Part shown: positions 51,536 through 63,777 of the stretch, one piece after another
Position numbering within the stretch: the first letter of the stretch is position 1
Layout of the letters: every line of letters begins with the position of its first letter
NCBI RefSeq assembly: GCF_024713975.1
Contig: NC_091098.1
Span: forward strand, 20,392,816 to 20,456,815
Direction: 5' to 3'
Source of the DNA: Paralichthys olivaceus
Lineage: Eukaryota; Chordata; Actinopteri; Pleuronectiformes; Paralichthyidae
Length of the DNA: 64,000 nucleotides
Program-made: the position numbers and the translations under genes
Notes under the pieces: model-generated
What the model was told of the DNA's origin: nothing
Database searches by the model: none
Seen by the model: only the letters and a program-made list of their open reading frames with translations

Positions 51536-54500
51536 GGCGAATTCTTAAATTCTAGCCGGATGTTTAAATGTCTCATAGTAGGAAAAGCACAGGTTTTACT
51601 GGTGACTTGACACAAAGATGGAAGACACGTCTCCGCTTCCGCCCACTGTAGAAAAATGAAGCCTAAATATCCCTGATATCGGTGCTGCCATCTCGTGCTG
51701 GTGACATTATTTGAAGTCTGAGTAGTGATCTTGAAATGGACCCATGGTATCAAGGTGCTGTTGATGCACCCACTCGTTCACCATGTTTATACAGCCGGTG
51801 TTCATTTCATCAAACCACTAATTCAAACCAAACTTCAGAAACACTTGAACACACAGCAATGTGATAAAGGAAAATAATTTTTTTTCTTTTTAGTTTGGTC
51901 TGTATTCCATCCACTAACATGGAGCGGGCGGACTTTATGACCTGCACTGCAACCTGCCACCAGGGGTCTCTGGTAACATGGACGATATGGCTCTGTTCAG
52001 TTCAAGTGTCCCAGTGGGAAAGTGAGTCAGCAACTCTATCAGGACCTGAACTGAAGGATTTAAACGGAATTTGGACTTTAACTTGTTTTTATTTTACTAT
52101 TTACAACTGTGACATGTCAAAATGTCAGGAAATCAATAAAGTCATAAGGGATTGAGGATCATGAATGTCTACCTGGCAAAAAATTGTGCAGCAACCATGA
52201 GAGGCTGACAAAAGATTTCCAAAGCTTCCTGTCACAGCAGATCCACAGTGGAATAATTCTATCAAACAAAATACTTTTTATTTTAGAACATAGGATGATA
52301 TTGTGCAGGGAATGAGCGGATTTGAAGGAAAATGCAAACCCACTGTTTGTGCATTCATTTCGTGATAAGTTGCATTATCGTACCTCTGGCCCACACACCG
52401 GCAGTTCTCACCAGAGAGGCAGGCTGCTCTTAATTTGTCAGTTTGACATAATAGTGCTTTAAGCCGGAGAACGCAAATCCCAAACCTGTTAGATTTATCA
52501 CCCCTCCGCTTCCACAGAGTGCACTTTGGCTGCTATAGTCCTATCTGACGTGTTTCCTCCATGGTTTCCCGTGTCTCCCAACGGCATAGTTAACTGCGCA
52601 GAGTAAACCACATTTTATATGCAGGGCTGTGGATTTTCCACGGGCACAGACCAGGGGTGGACTGGAAAATGGATTTAAAGTCGTCCAATTAATCTGTGTG
52701 ATGAGTGTTTTAGCACATGGGCAGATATTTTTTTGTGAGGGACTTTTCCACTGGGGCATGGCAGAGACTTCTGGTTATATATTGTCTCCGTTTGCATAAA
52801 ATTTTAAGGGGGGTTTCCATTAGAGCTGAAACGTTGTAACACCTTTGCACGTAAGTATGGACGCATTAGCATTAAGAGGTGGAACAATTTAAGTATGCAG
52901 GATAAATGCAAGTTCCCCAGAGCCATTATAGGACAGAGACACATTCAGAGTAGAGCTGCGGTGGCATCAAACGCTGCCCTTTTAAATTCAAGTAGATTTC
53001 CTTTCTTTTATGTAACTAGTGACTGCGGTAAATGATGCGATTTAACCTCGTGCTCTTCGTTGGGATAAAGAACGTGGATCACAATTTCCTTTATGAGCGA
53101 AGCTGTGGAGACGTGTTAATGCACGGCTGTCACTGTCAGACATGACATGTATGAAGACAAACCCAGGGGTCGAGAGCGAGTGCCACATGCCTGACGGTGT
53201 GTGTGTGTGTGTGTGAACGTACAGTGTATATACGTCTAGTGATCACTCATGAGCTTGTGCAACAAACCCATTTGTGTGTAAGTGCATGTGCATGGATACT
53301 TGTTGCGTGTTCTGATTGAAACGCAAACAATCATTGTAGCGTGTGAGCGGAGTGATGCAACACCTCCAACGTATCCGTCTCCTAAAATGGAGCAGATGCA
53401 TGAGCAAGAGATGCAGTCATTTAATTTCGTTGTTGGCAATGGCATCAGGAAACATTGACCTTTCATTGTTTCCTTGAGGCCATGAAGTGACTCACATGAC
53501 AGCCGGATATTTACAGTGCCTCTCGTCACTGGCCTTGTCAAATCACAGCACACTTCACTGAAGCCTCACAGGCCCTAGGCTGGACCTCAGCTACGCAGAC
53601 AGATGCAAAGGTGTTTTGTTTTTTTTCCTCCCTCTTTCAGCCCGAATGTACTGCAACCCTAAATAACACAGCAGAGCACGAGGGCATTAGGCGTCGGGCG
53701 TGTGCTTGTGACAGTTTGTGTGAGTGTATTCGCACATAAAAGCAGGAGCGAGAGAGAAAGACGTACAAAGGGAGACACAGACTGTCTGCAGGACCAATGC
53801 ATTTCAGGCCAATTTATCTTATGAATGAGCCTCTGGTGGGCATTCATCCCCAGACTGCTCCATGAATTGTATAACAAATAAAACTGTACATCTGCACCCA
53901 CACTGCACAGAGGGCAAAGTACGCTCTTCAAAAGTTGCGATCAGAAGGTCTCTTTTTTTTCTGCAGTTGTTTGATTCAAATCGAAATGAACAGTATGACA
54001 AAATTAGGCATGCATCAGGGTTCTGCCAGATTCTATTACTCTCTTTTATTTTCCTTCAACCTTGACTCAAGCCAGATATTCTCGTGGAAGACAGACATGT
54101 GCATCTCTTTCGCTGCAGGTTGCTACCAGGACTGAACTATAGTCATGTATGTGTCAGTCATTATTGCATAAGGATTGTAAAACCAATAGGGTACCATGGT
54201 TTTCATTCCCTTTTCTAGTAAAGGCAATCACAATAAAACTGATCATTTGTGGTTGAATGCATCACATTCTCAATTTCAGGCCGATTACATTGTTGCGGTA
54301 TACGACACAGAATCTCACCTTCTGCAGCTTTCGTGCTCACAGTCTGTTTGAGGCTCCAGCAGCATCCCAGTTACAGAGCCATTTCAAAACATTTTCTCTT
54401 GGACGCAGCACACAGAATACAGATCAGTGCTGGCCAATAGCAAATACCAGGACAGAAATACAGCAGCGGGGCCTTACACCTCGCTCATGAGAACAGGAGG

Positions 54501-55489
54501 CTGCACGTTAGCTGCTCTGCGATGCTATACTTAGGCACGGCAATGCTTTGGGATAAACGCTAATGTCAGCATTCTCACATGCTCACAGTGATACTGTTAA
54601 TATGCTGGTATTATGTTTACCATAACATGTATATCCATCATATTACTTTTGCATGTTAGCATGCTGTCAGTAGTTAATCAGCACAAACATAAAGCACAGC
54701 TGAGGCTGATGGGAATGTCATTCGTTTAGATGTCATTAGCAGAGTTGATGGTGATGCTCGATAAAAGGTTAAGGGTGGGGAGGTTTCTGTTAATCACACA
54801 AGCATCTGTAGCAGAATTTACTGCTGGTGCAAGAGGAAAAGTGCAGGTTCACCAAACTCATTGGGAAACAGTCTGGGCATCGTGAAAGATGCTGAAATAA
54901 GTGTGAATCCAGCAAGAGGATGTGGAGATACAAGCTGTTTCTCAATTCAGAGGCTGTATCCTTCAGAGGCTGCATTTGAAGACTGGTTGCATCACAGGGG
55001 GGCTTCTTCAAATGCCGCCCATAAATACGTCCTTTCGTCCCCTGAGAAATGAAGACTCCCAACGGAGGGATCTCTCCCTGGATTGATTGTGCTTCGATGA
55101 CGCACCATGTTTTCAAAGAGGTAATGACGTTGAAACAAGTGAAGAAATGAAGGGGCATTCAAACTTTTTCATTGTGTTAAATTGTGGCTGTGTTGCCAAG
55201 CAACAGAAATGACAAGCTGCTGACACCAATCTTGGAATTCCTCTCCAGACAGTTTCATTTCGATTCGGCTTTTGCGACCCATGAAGACTGCGTCCTCTGA
55301 AGGATGTAGCCCCTGAATTGAGACACAACTACAGCATTACACTGTAGCTGGAGGTGCGACTGGAGGGGTCAGGCAGTCTCCACAGTCATTATGATTCATC
55401 CTCTGGAAAACATGAACTGTGCTGTAATATCGTTCCAGTGATCGTTAAAACATTTTACTAAAGTAACCTTAACATTTTTGAGGTTACCT

Positions 55490-55640
55490 GATTTTTTATT
55501 GATTGAATCATCAGTTCATTTTTTGGGATTTCCAAAGTTTATGATTTCTGGTTCAGTAGTTTTTGTGTGATGCTGCTAACTAATGGAAACAAATGCAGAC
55601 GCCAACACAACCTACTGGTGGAGGTGAGAACCACTTACAG
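55490..55640. mobile_element. Diverged retroelement copy
   Basis: 'ttctggttcagtagtttttgtgtgatgctgctaac' and 'ctactggtggaggtgag' are a diverged match to the repeat at 21795-21975. Confidence 0.55.
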
Positions 55641-58600
55641 TCATACCTTCTCCCACAGCTGTGGATGTACCATTCAATGCTGACTTTCATGCATTTCAAT
55701 GAATATTTTTACATTTTAATAAGGATGCTCACTATATGAATGTTCCTACTTGATGTACTATCATTTATTACTGCTGTACTTCAGAAATGTGGAGCACAGA
55801 AAGGCGACTGGTGGTACAAAAAAGAGGGCTGGAAGAGGGAAAACTGTGACCTGCTTTCTCTCCGAATACACTCGCTAACTTTTAACTTTAATAAAGCTGA
55901 AGTTACACCACTGTTCATTTTCCTTAGGAATGTTTGAACCATTGTCACAAACCCTGAGGGCCCTTGGATTCCATTTCAGAGAGCAGCTATTTGAGGGGAA
56001 GAGGAGAAGGCAGAGACACTGACAAATCTAAAATGTGTGTGTGTGTGTGTGTGCACGCAGGGATTTGTGTTTCTGCTTTTTTTCCATGACATAAAAAATA
56101 GGCTACATTTATCCACAAGTTTTAATTTACTTGCACCAATCGTGTTAGTGTTTTGTGGTTTTGTTCCACAGACCTGTATATATAAAAATAATAATCTTTA
56201 AAAAACATTTCTTCTGACATTATTAAAATTCAGTATGTGAAAGAGTTGTACTGAATTGGTATCTCTTCTCTTTAGATTATTCTTTTTTATTATTGCACCA
56301 AATCAGACAATACCTCATGTTTTATACGTTACGTGGACGATGCATGTACAAATATTAATTTATTTAATTTTCTCTGTTACTTTGTTTGTTCTGGTCTTAT
56401 TTATTTTTATTTTTTCAGCATTGCCACTGCAGAGCTTGATGATAAATCTTATACTGCCACACAAGAGAAACACATTTTCCCTCTTACTTGAAGGGAACTT
56501 TATCTGCCATGTATCTGAGGAGGAAATCTTTTCTGGGTGTCTCACACACCACTATAGAGGTTTGCAGGAAGGGGGGAGGGTTTGGGCAGAAAGGGTGATA
56601 GGAAACTTGGTGGTCCAGTGGAGTGGAAAATGCTGCCCCCTGGCAGAAAGTTAGTGCGTGGCTTTATCGGTTCCGGAGCTAATGTGGCCACTGGTTCATT
56701 AGAGCTCTGATGTAAGGAACACTGTGTAACAGCGAGTGCCTCGGCGCAAAGAGTTTCAGAAAGGAACCACTGAGCGCAGTGAAGCAAAGTGAAGACTCTC
56801 CCTCATCTCAAAAGACAAATCCCTCAATTTGGGTTAGACACTGTCAATGATGAGAAAATGGGTTTCTGAGGCACTTACTGGACAGAGATGCTTTCATGGT
56901 GGGGGGGAAAAAGCACTGTGTGTATCACTCAGTCCCATGCAGAGCTTTCACAACAGGAGCTGCTGACAGGTTGGTCATCAATGAAAGGAGGCAGAGAGAG
57001 AGAAATGGACAGAGAGAGAGGACGGGGGGAAAGAATAGAGAGAGAGAAAGAAAGGGGCTGACAGATCCCCTCCTCCCATCAGCAATCAAGGAGGTGAGGA
57101 CAGAGAGGGGAGGAGGAGGAAAGAGCAGAGGACCTCTGCTTCAAGCTCAGCTGCACGTCAACCCAATCATTATATCACACCACTATTTAAATTGACACAA
57201 TGTATGCTGGGTAGTAGATCTTCACAAATGTAGTCCAGCTGATTCAGGCTGCCAGCATGAGATGTTACGCCTCAGGCTTTTTGACATATTGCACACTTGG
57301 AATGAAAAATGTTTTTCTGCAGGAAGAGATTTTCCATTGATGATGGATATGAAGCCGTAAAGAGCAAGTCAGCCCTAAAACGAGAGCTTGTGCCACTTCC
57401 ATGACACGACCTGGTCGGATGCAAGCGCAAAGAATTGATTGTTATGTTTCCATATTTAGCCTGGGGTGTAAATTGTAATCGTTTGGACTTGTGGGTTTTG
57501 CTGATTTGCATGAACAGCTCTGGGGCACAAATAACCATTGTTAACCCTAACTGTGACCCCCCCACCCCCACCTATGTGTGTGTGCAATTTTGATGTGCAC
57601 ATGTGTGTATATAGGAAGCAAAGAATAGAAAATAATACAGTCACTCTGAGGACAAAATGTGGTGGCAGAGAGGCAGAGAGAGAGAGAGAGAGAGGTGGAG
57701 GGGGAAATAGCCCCGCTCATCTCCTCTCATTTTCTGTCCGCTACTACCCGGCAGAGTTTCTATGGCAACCCCTCAAAAAGCGGTGTGCGGTGAATTGTGG
57801 ATTTGAGATGCGCTGTCTGATTGCGCTGTGTGGAGGAGATGGCTGGCTCTTTCGTCAGCCTTCCCCTGTAAGAGGAAATTGGTGAAGGGCTCCAATGAAA
57901 CAGCACTCCATATGCTTTCTTTGATGTGTGTGCCAGTCTTATGGTTCAAGCATGTGTGTGTGTGGGTGTGCACCTGTGTGCATGCTCAAAAAAGCTTTAC
58001 ATTAGAGTCTGGTACCTCCTGCAGAGCTGATCATCAGTGTTGGCGCCCACAAGGCTGCACTGTGTGTGCCTGACCATGTAGACTCATCAGTATGCTCTGG
58101 CTTTCAGTTGATGGAATCAATGCCACTGATGACGATTCATTTCTGCTCTGAATTCCAGCAGCAGCGTGCACTGCCGTGTGTTTTGATTATGAAATTTTGA
58201 CGAATGACAGAGAAAACCCACAAAAGGACAACCGGCACAAAACCATTATACCTCCAGCTCCTGCCCCTCCCCATGTTGTCACCTGTGTGTCTCCAAGGAG
58301 GTTCAGTTTGTGTGTGTGCCCGATGTGCACGGATGTGAGGTCTTTATCCGATCTGTGTATTTATGTGTGTAAGAGTAGGACATGTATGATGTTGAGTGTG
58401 AGCTTCCTCTATCTCCCTCTCTGAGTGGCTGTAGATGCTTGTAAGCTGTGCCAGTCCCCATTAGCATCCCATTATAAACCAGCATGATCACTCGTCACTT
58501 AGAATGCCTGCCACAGTGTGTGTGCATGTGTGTTTGTGTTTGTGTGAGGTTTCTGTGAGAGCACGTGTGTGAACGTGTGTGTGAATCACACAGTCAAGTG

Positions 58601-59443
58601 ATTGAGATGGCCTTGTTTCCAAAGAACACAGAGGGAAAAAAAATGCTGCAAAGTCTTGCGCTGTGTACAATTCAATTTAAATGTGTCTGCAAGTGTTTGC
58701 TTTGTTTGACCCAGATTTCTCACCTACCCCACTGTTGATAAATTGGATATCCTGAGGCAGCCTTGTGCAACAATTTAATTTAGTGGATATATATAGTGAA
58801 CAGCACCCTCTGCTGTTTATACATTTATCTCACATGAGAGCAAATAATCTAAATCTCAATGCAGAATTGGGATTGACTCAGATTTGTTTAATCTAATATG
58901 TAATACCAGTGTAATACCACTTTGCATGTGATTTTTTTTACATGTAGGTAAAAGTTTGTGGTTTGATATCTCAACACATTTGGGTTCGCCCTTTAAATGT
59001 TTTGTTCATCAGTATTTTCACTTGACACCAATACCATGTTGTTGTTTCTAGTGATTAAATCAGAATGAATATTTAGATTCAATCAAATTTGGTTTCCCAG
59101 AAACACTGTCGGCAGTACACATTGCTCATACTGTCTCCACTAAGAGGAAACTCTTCATAGTGAATATTCAGTGGGATGTGAGATGTTTCCAGTGATTTAT
59201 GTCATCTTGAGTATTAGAAGTAAGAAAATCCCAAACAATCCAATTGTGATGAGATAGAAGCAAAACTCTAAACTTGAAAAGTTGGATAGAAGTGACCAAA
59301 ACCACAAGAGCAGAAATGTCCGCGCAGCAGCCGAGGCTACTTCTTTAGAAGAGGGGCCGGTGCCCGAAACGTTACCTGGGAGGTAATTTAAAAATTTGAC
59401 AGACATTTTTTGTCGTCTAGGATTGCAGCAATAAGCTCAAAAT

Positions 59444-60463
59444 CTAACCCCAACCCTAACCCTAGTAACAACCCTAACCCTAACCCCAACCCCAACCCCG
59501 ACCCTGACCCTAACCCCAACCCCAGCCCTAACTCAAACCCTAACCACAACCCTTACCCTATAAACAACCCTAACCCCAACCCTAACCCTAATCACAACCC
59601 TAACGCTAACCCCAACCCTAATCCTAACCCTAACCCCAACCCCAACCCTAACCTGAACCCCAACCCCAACCCTAACCGTAACCCAAACCCTAACCCCAAC
59701 CCTAACCCTAACCCTAATCCCAACCCTAATCACAACCCTAACCGTAACCCAAACCCCAACCCTAACCCGAACCCTAGTAACAACCCTAATCACAACCCTA
59801 ACCGTAACCCAAACCCTAACCCTAACCCTCACCCTAACCCTAATCACAACCCTAACCCCAACCCTAACCCTAACCCTAATCACAACCCTAACCCTAAACA
59901 AAACCCTAACCCTAACCCTTATCACAACCCTAACCCTAATCACAACCCAAACCCTAACCCCAACCCTAACACTAACCCTAGTAACAACCCTAACCCTGAT
60001 CACAACCCTAACCCTAACCCTAATCAAAACCCCAACTCTAACCCGAACCCTAGTAACAACCCTAACCCAAACCCTAACCCTAATCACAACCCTAACCCTG
60101 GAAATGACCCTAACCCTAACCCTAACCCCAGCCCTAACCCTAATCAAAACCCCAACCATAACCCTAACACTAACCCTAATCACAACCCTAACCCTAACCC
60201 TAGAAACAACCCCAACCCTAACCCTAACCCCAGCCCTAACCCTAACCCCAACCCTGACCCTAACCCTAACCCTAACCCTAACCCTTACCCAAACCCTAAC
60301 CCTAACCCCAACCCTAACCCTAACCCCAACCCTAACCCTAACCCTTACCCAAACCCTAACCCCAACCCCAACCCCAACCCTAACCCTAACCCTTACCCTT
60401 ACCCTTACCCAAACCCTAACCCTAACCTTAATCACAACCCTATCCTCCTAACCCTAACCCTAA
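59444..60463 (+). repeat. Interstitial telomere-like (CCCTAA)n array, about 1 kb
   Basis: About 170 tandem six-base units related to CCCTAA (TTAGGG on the minus strand), with frequent variants (CCCCAA, CACAA, AATCAC, CCCAAA, CCCTAGTAACAA). The six-base phase is almost never broken, so all frames read as two-residue repeats (Asn-Pro, Thr-Leu, Val-Arg). It ends with two perfect units at about 60450-60463. A degenerate internal telomeric array, not an exact chromosome end, because tnnc1 follows directly. Confidence 0.93.
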
Positions 60464-61001
60464 GGTAGATGCTTTAAAAGGAACGGAGCCATCATTATGA
60501 TTCTGTTTATACGTTCATACAATGATCATTTACGATGTCTGACTTGAAATGTTTGTATCATAAACACCTGTCTGTATAACCAGGTCTAACCCTCACACCT
60601 TCTCTCTCCTCTCCCCTCCGCTCATAGTCTGCTGGCTCGGGCCTCCATCTCCTCACCTCCTCCATCACCCCCTACCCCCTACACACACATGCACACACAC
60701 ACACACACATACACACAACCTCCAGAGCCCTCTGTGTCTCTGGTCCAGGTCTAGAGGAATGTTGAGTGTCTCTATAGCCCTCTCCCTGGAGATTAGGCCT
60801 CACCACGTATGCCCCCCTCACTTCATTCCATTCCAAAGTATCCCCCCTAAGAGCTGCCACATTTTTTATCTGAGCCTGGTGATTGTGACAGATTGGCCAA
60901 ATGACACACATACACAGACACATTCGTGGACGCACGCTGAGGCACAAACAGAGGGGAAGCTGGTTGCCCCTGGGAGGGGCCAGACATTGCCAGGCTCTGG
61001 C
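60464..61001 (+). promoter_or_regulatory. tnnc1: tnnc1 upstream promoter region
   Basis: Contains a CA microsatellite (60680-60717), tandem M-CAT/TEAD-type CATTCCATTCC (60824-60834), a GATA-type TTATCT (60866-60871), and a GC-box-like gggaggggcc (about 60971-60980). These are motifs expected of heart and slow-muscle promoters. Function is inferred from position and motif only. Confidence 0.45.
60680..60717 (+). repeat. (CA)n microsatellite upstream of tnnc1
   Basis: Interrupted CA dinucleotides, about 38 bp, 390 bp upstream of the tnnc1 start codon. Confidence 0.9.
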
Positions 61002-61008
61002 TATAAAA
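61002..61008 (+). promoter_or_regulatory. tnnc1: TATA box of tnnc1
   Basis: TATAAAA at 61002-61008 lies 100 bp upstream of the start codon, placing initiation near 61030-61035 and giving a 5' UTR of about 75 nt. Confidence 0.75.
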
Positions 61009-61107
61009 CCCTCTCAGGATGAGGCCAGTGTCCTGCCCTGATCTGGACAGTACCTCCTTCCTCTGTGCCAGGACGCCGTCAGGACAGGCAGCAGACGAGC
61101 CTCCAAC

Positions 61108-61131
61108 ATGAACGACATCTACAAGGCAGCG
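61108..61131 (+). CDS. tnnc1: tnnc1 coding exon 1
   Basis: Residues 1-8 (MNDIYKAA). A very short first coding exon, as in vertebrate TNNC1. Donor GCG|GTAGGT. Confidence 0.93.
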
Positions 61132-63691
61132 GTAGGTTCCTCTAACAACTCATAAAGATGAAAGTGTGGAGTTCCTCACTCAAAACCTGTGTGTGAACTG
61201 AAACTGATGTTTTGGATCATTAACCAGAAGCTCTAACATCTGTTACTACAGATATATAATCATTGGTCTTCAATCTAAGACTGTACTTTATTCCGTCCTC
61301 ATAAATTGGGTGTTATATATGTAATATCCTGGAACTGACGTGTTTATTGTACACAAATTCCTCATTACTTTGTGCATGTGACATCTGACATGACTGGAGT
61401 GACTGACAAATCCCTGTTGATGCGACTCGCACAGCACATTGACCTCCATCACCAGCTGATGTCAAAAGAGCCTCGACACCATATTTGTCTCTTGATGTTC
61501 TCCTACTTCAGCCCTATCAGAGCTGATATAGGAGCCACTCAGGAGGTCACTGACTGGACAGGTCCCCGCTCCGCACTCCGCTGCTTCGCTCATGACTTCA
61601 AATGGAACGGTCTCACTTCACATGACTAATTTTGGCCAGTTGCTGAGACTCTTCTGTGGCCGTGGTTCTGTGGTGCCAGTGACGGGCTTCAGGTTTAGAT
61701 AAACCCCCCCCGGCGGCTGAATTCCAGCATTATCTATGAGCCGGGGAGCTGTGTGGCTGTCTGTCCACCTCCGCCCGCTCGGTCAGCTGGCTCCTCTGTC
61801 GCCTAACATCTTAAGTGAGCCGTGCAGCTGAGACAGTAAAAACACACAGGAATGTGCATTACATGTATTTGCTCAGATTCTTTCATACATCATCAGCACA
61901 GGAGTATGTGTTTATGAGTGTGTCTGCATGTGTGTGTGTGTGTGTGTTTAATTTATGGTGGATGACAGGCAATAACTCTTACATAAGCACCTGTCTCCCT
62001 CTCTCATTCGTGGTAGCTTTTCCAGGATTACTGTTCCATTGTGGGGCCAGATCCACAGCTATGCTAATTTAAAACACAGTGTATTGTGTCCTTTATCTGT
62101 GGTTCCTGATCCTCCTGTCTGTTTATTTTTAACTCCTCCTCTTACTGGCTCTCACACATGATATATAGGTCCTGTGGTTTCTCGGGGATGGCCCAGTATG
62201 TGGGGCCTCAATGTGGCCTTTGTTGACCCAAGAGATGCAGATGCTGGTTTCACACTTAATAATTCAAGATATCATCATTCAATTTCAAAATAACTCACTG
62301 AATGTTTGGCAGCTTCACTTTTTGTTTAAGTAAATGTAATTAAATTCATAATGAACAATTCCTCTGCCAAAGCCCAACAGGCCCCTTAAATTCAATCAAA
62401 TCTGCACCAAATTTCACGCACTCATAGATGTCAGTTCTCTAAATGTGCCTCATTTTCCATCCATGAATCATTCCCTAGGAAAATGATAAAAAAATGTTAA
62501 GAAGTAAAAAAAAAAGAAAGGGCTAGGGTTCTGGATCTGCCACCTTATCCAGAATTGCACCAAATCTAAATCCAAATTCTTCACTGATTGTTGCTGCATC
62601 TTTCTTTATGTAAACTTGCTCACAAACAAACAAACAAACCAGCAAGACATGAACTAATTTCTTACGTGAAATTGTAGATAAAATGCATATTTCCCAGTTA
62701 CTTATTTTTTGACATTTTGTCTCCCACAGGTCGAACAGCTGACAGATGAGCAGAAAAATGGTGAGCATTAATAAGAGATGCCTTCATGCTTTGTTCAAAC
62801 ATCACTGAATTATATTTTAACTTCACATCATGCACCATGATGTTGTGAAGAAAAGATGAGGCTCATCCTGTGCAGGTCCATATTATGTTGTGTAACACAG
62901 GGATGTTTTTTCCTTCATGTATTACTGTGGTGTTGCAGAGTTCAAGGCCGCCTTTGACATCTTCGTACAGGATGCGGAGGACGGCTGCATCAGCACCAAG
63001 GAGCTGGGGAAGGTGATGAGGATGCTAGGCCAGAACCCCACACCGGAGGAGCTGCAGGAGATGATTGATGAGGTGGATGAAGACGGTAAATCAAAGCTGC
63101 CGCTGCTACATGGCACAAGGAACAAAATGAGCTGCCGATTGTTGTTGACCTCTTCATCCCTGCAGACAGCTGGCAGGTCCATCATCACAGAATCATGTTG
63201 TGCAGACAAGTGTGGTTCAGACCCTCTGAACTTCACGTCAAACGATAGTCGAGGTTCTTAGACGTAACGAGACTTGTCAAGCTGGATTAAAGGGGAATGC
63301 ATATCAGACGATTCACAAGTCATGTTGAATTTCTCGTCATGTAATGTGAAGCATTAGCATCTTTGGTTTGTTTGATAAAGCTTCAGTATGTATGTCATGT
63401 TTTTATGACAAAATAGTTTTCTTTTAACTATCCAACTATAGAGAAAGAGACATTTGAAGGCTCAGGCTCTCTCTATTTTTGGACTTATATATAAATTACG
63501 TTGTCATAAATGATTGGAATTGATTTAAATACCGTCCTGTGGCTTTTGTATTAAATATATTTCATAAAAATAATTATTGGTTGCAGCCTACACCACTGCA
63601 CATGGAATTTAAAACATGATGTATTATATTCATAGATTTGGCCTTTGAGGAGAACGTTGGCCATCAGTTCTATCCACTGTGGATTGACATG

Positions 63692-63777
<86 letters not shown>

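Larger units (their letters stand above)
44760..59443. other. Gene-free interval between slc6a1 and tnnc1
   Basis: 14.7 kb with no coding exon recognised on either strand. It contains MITEs at 49258-49628 and about 51285-51535, a retroelement tail at 55490-55640, microsatellites (47080-47104 CT; 53197-53214 and 56034-56053 GT; AG-rich tracts at about 56990-57060 and 57675-57692), and enhancer-like motif clusters at 46106-46143 and 50521-50543. Confidence 0.55.

Noticed and set aside
59444..60463. CRISPR-like or satellite-type regular array
   Set aside because: Unit is only six bases without spacers and is clearly telomere-related.
59410..60468. 352-codon plus-strand and 300-codon minus-strand open frames
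   Set aside because: Pure products of the telomere-like six-base repeat (Asn-Pro and Val-Arg dipeptides). No initiation context, splice structure or protein family.
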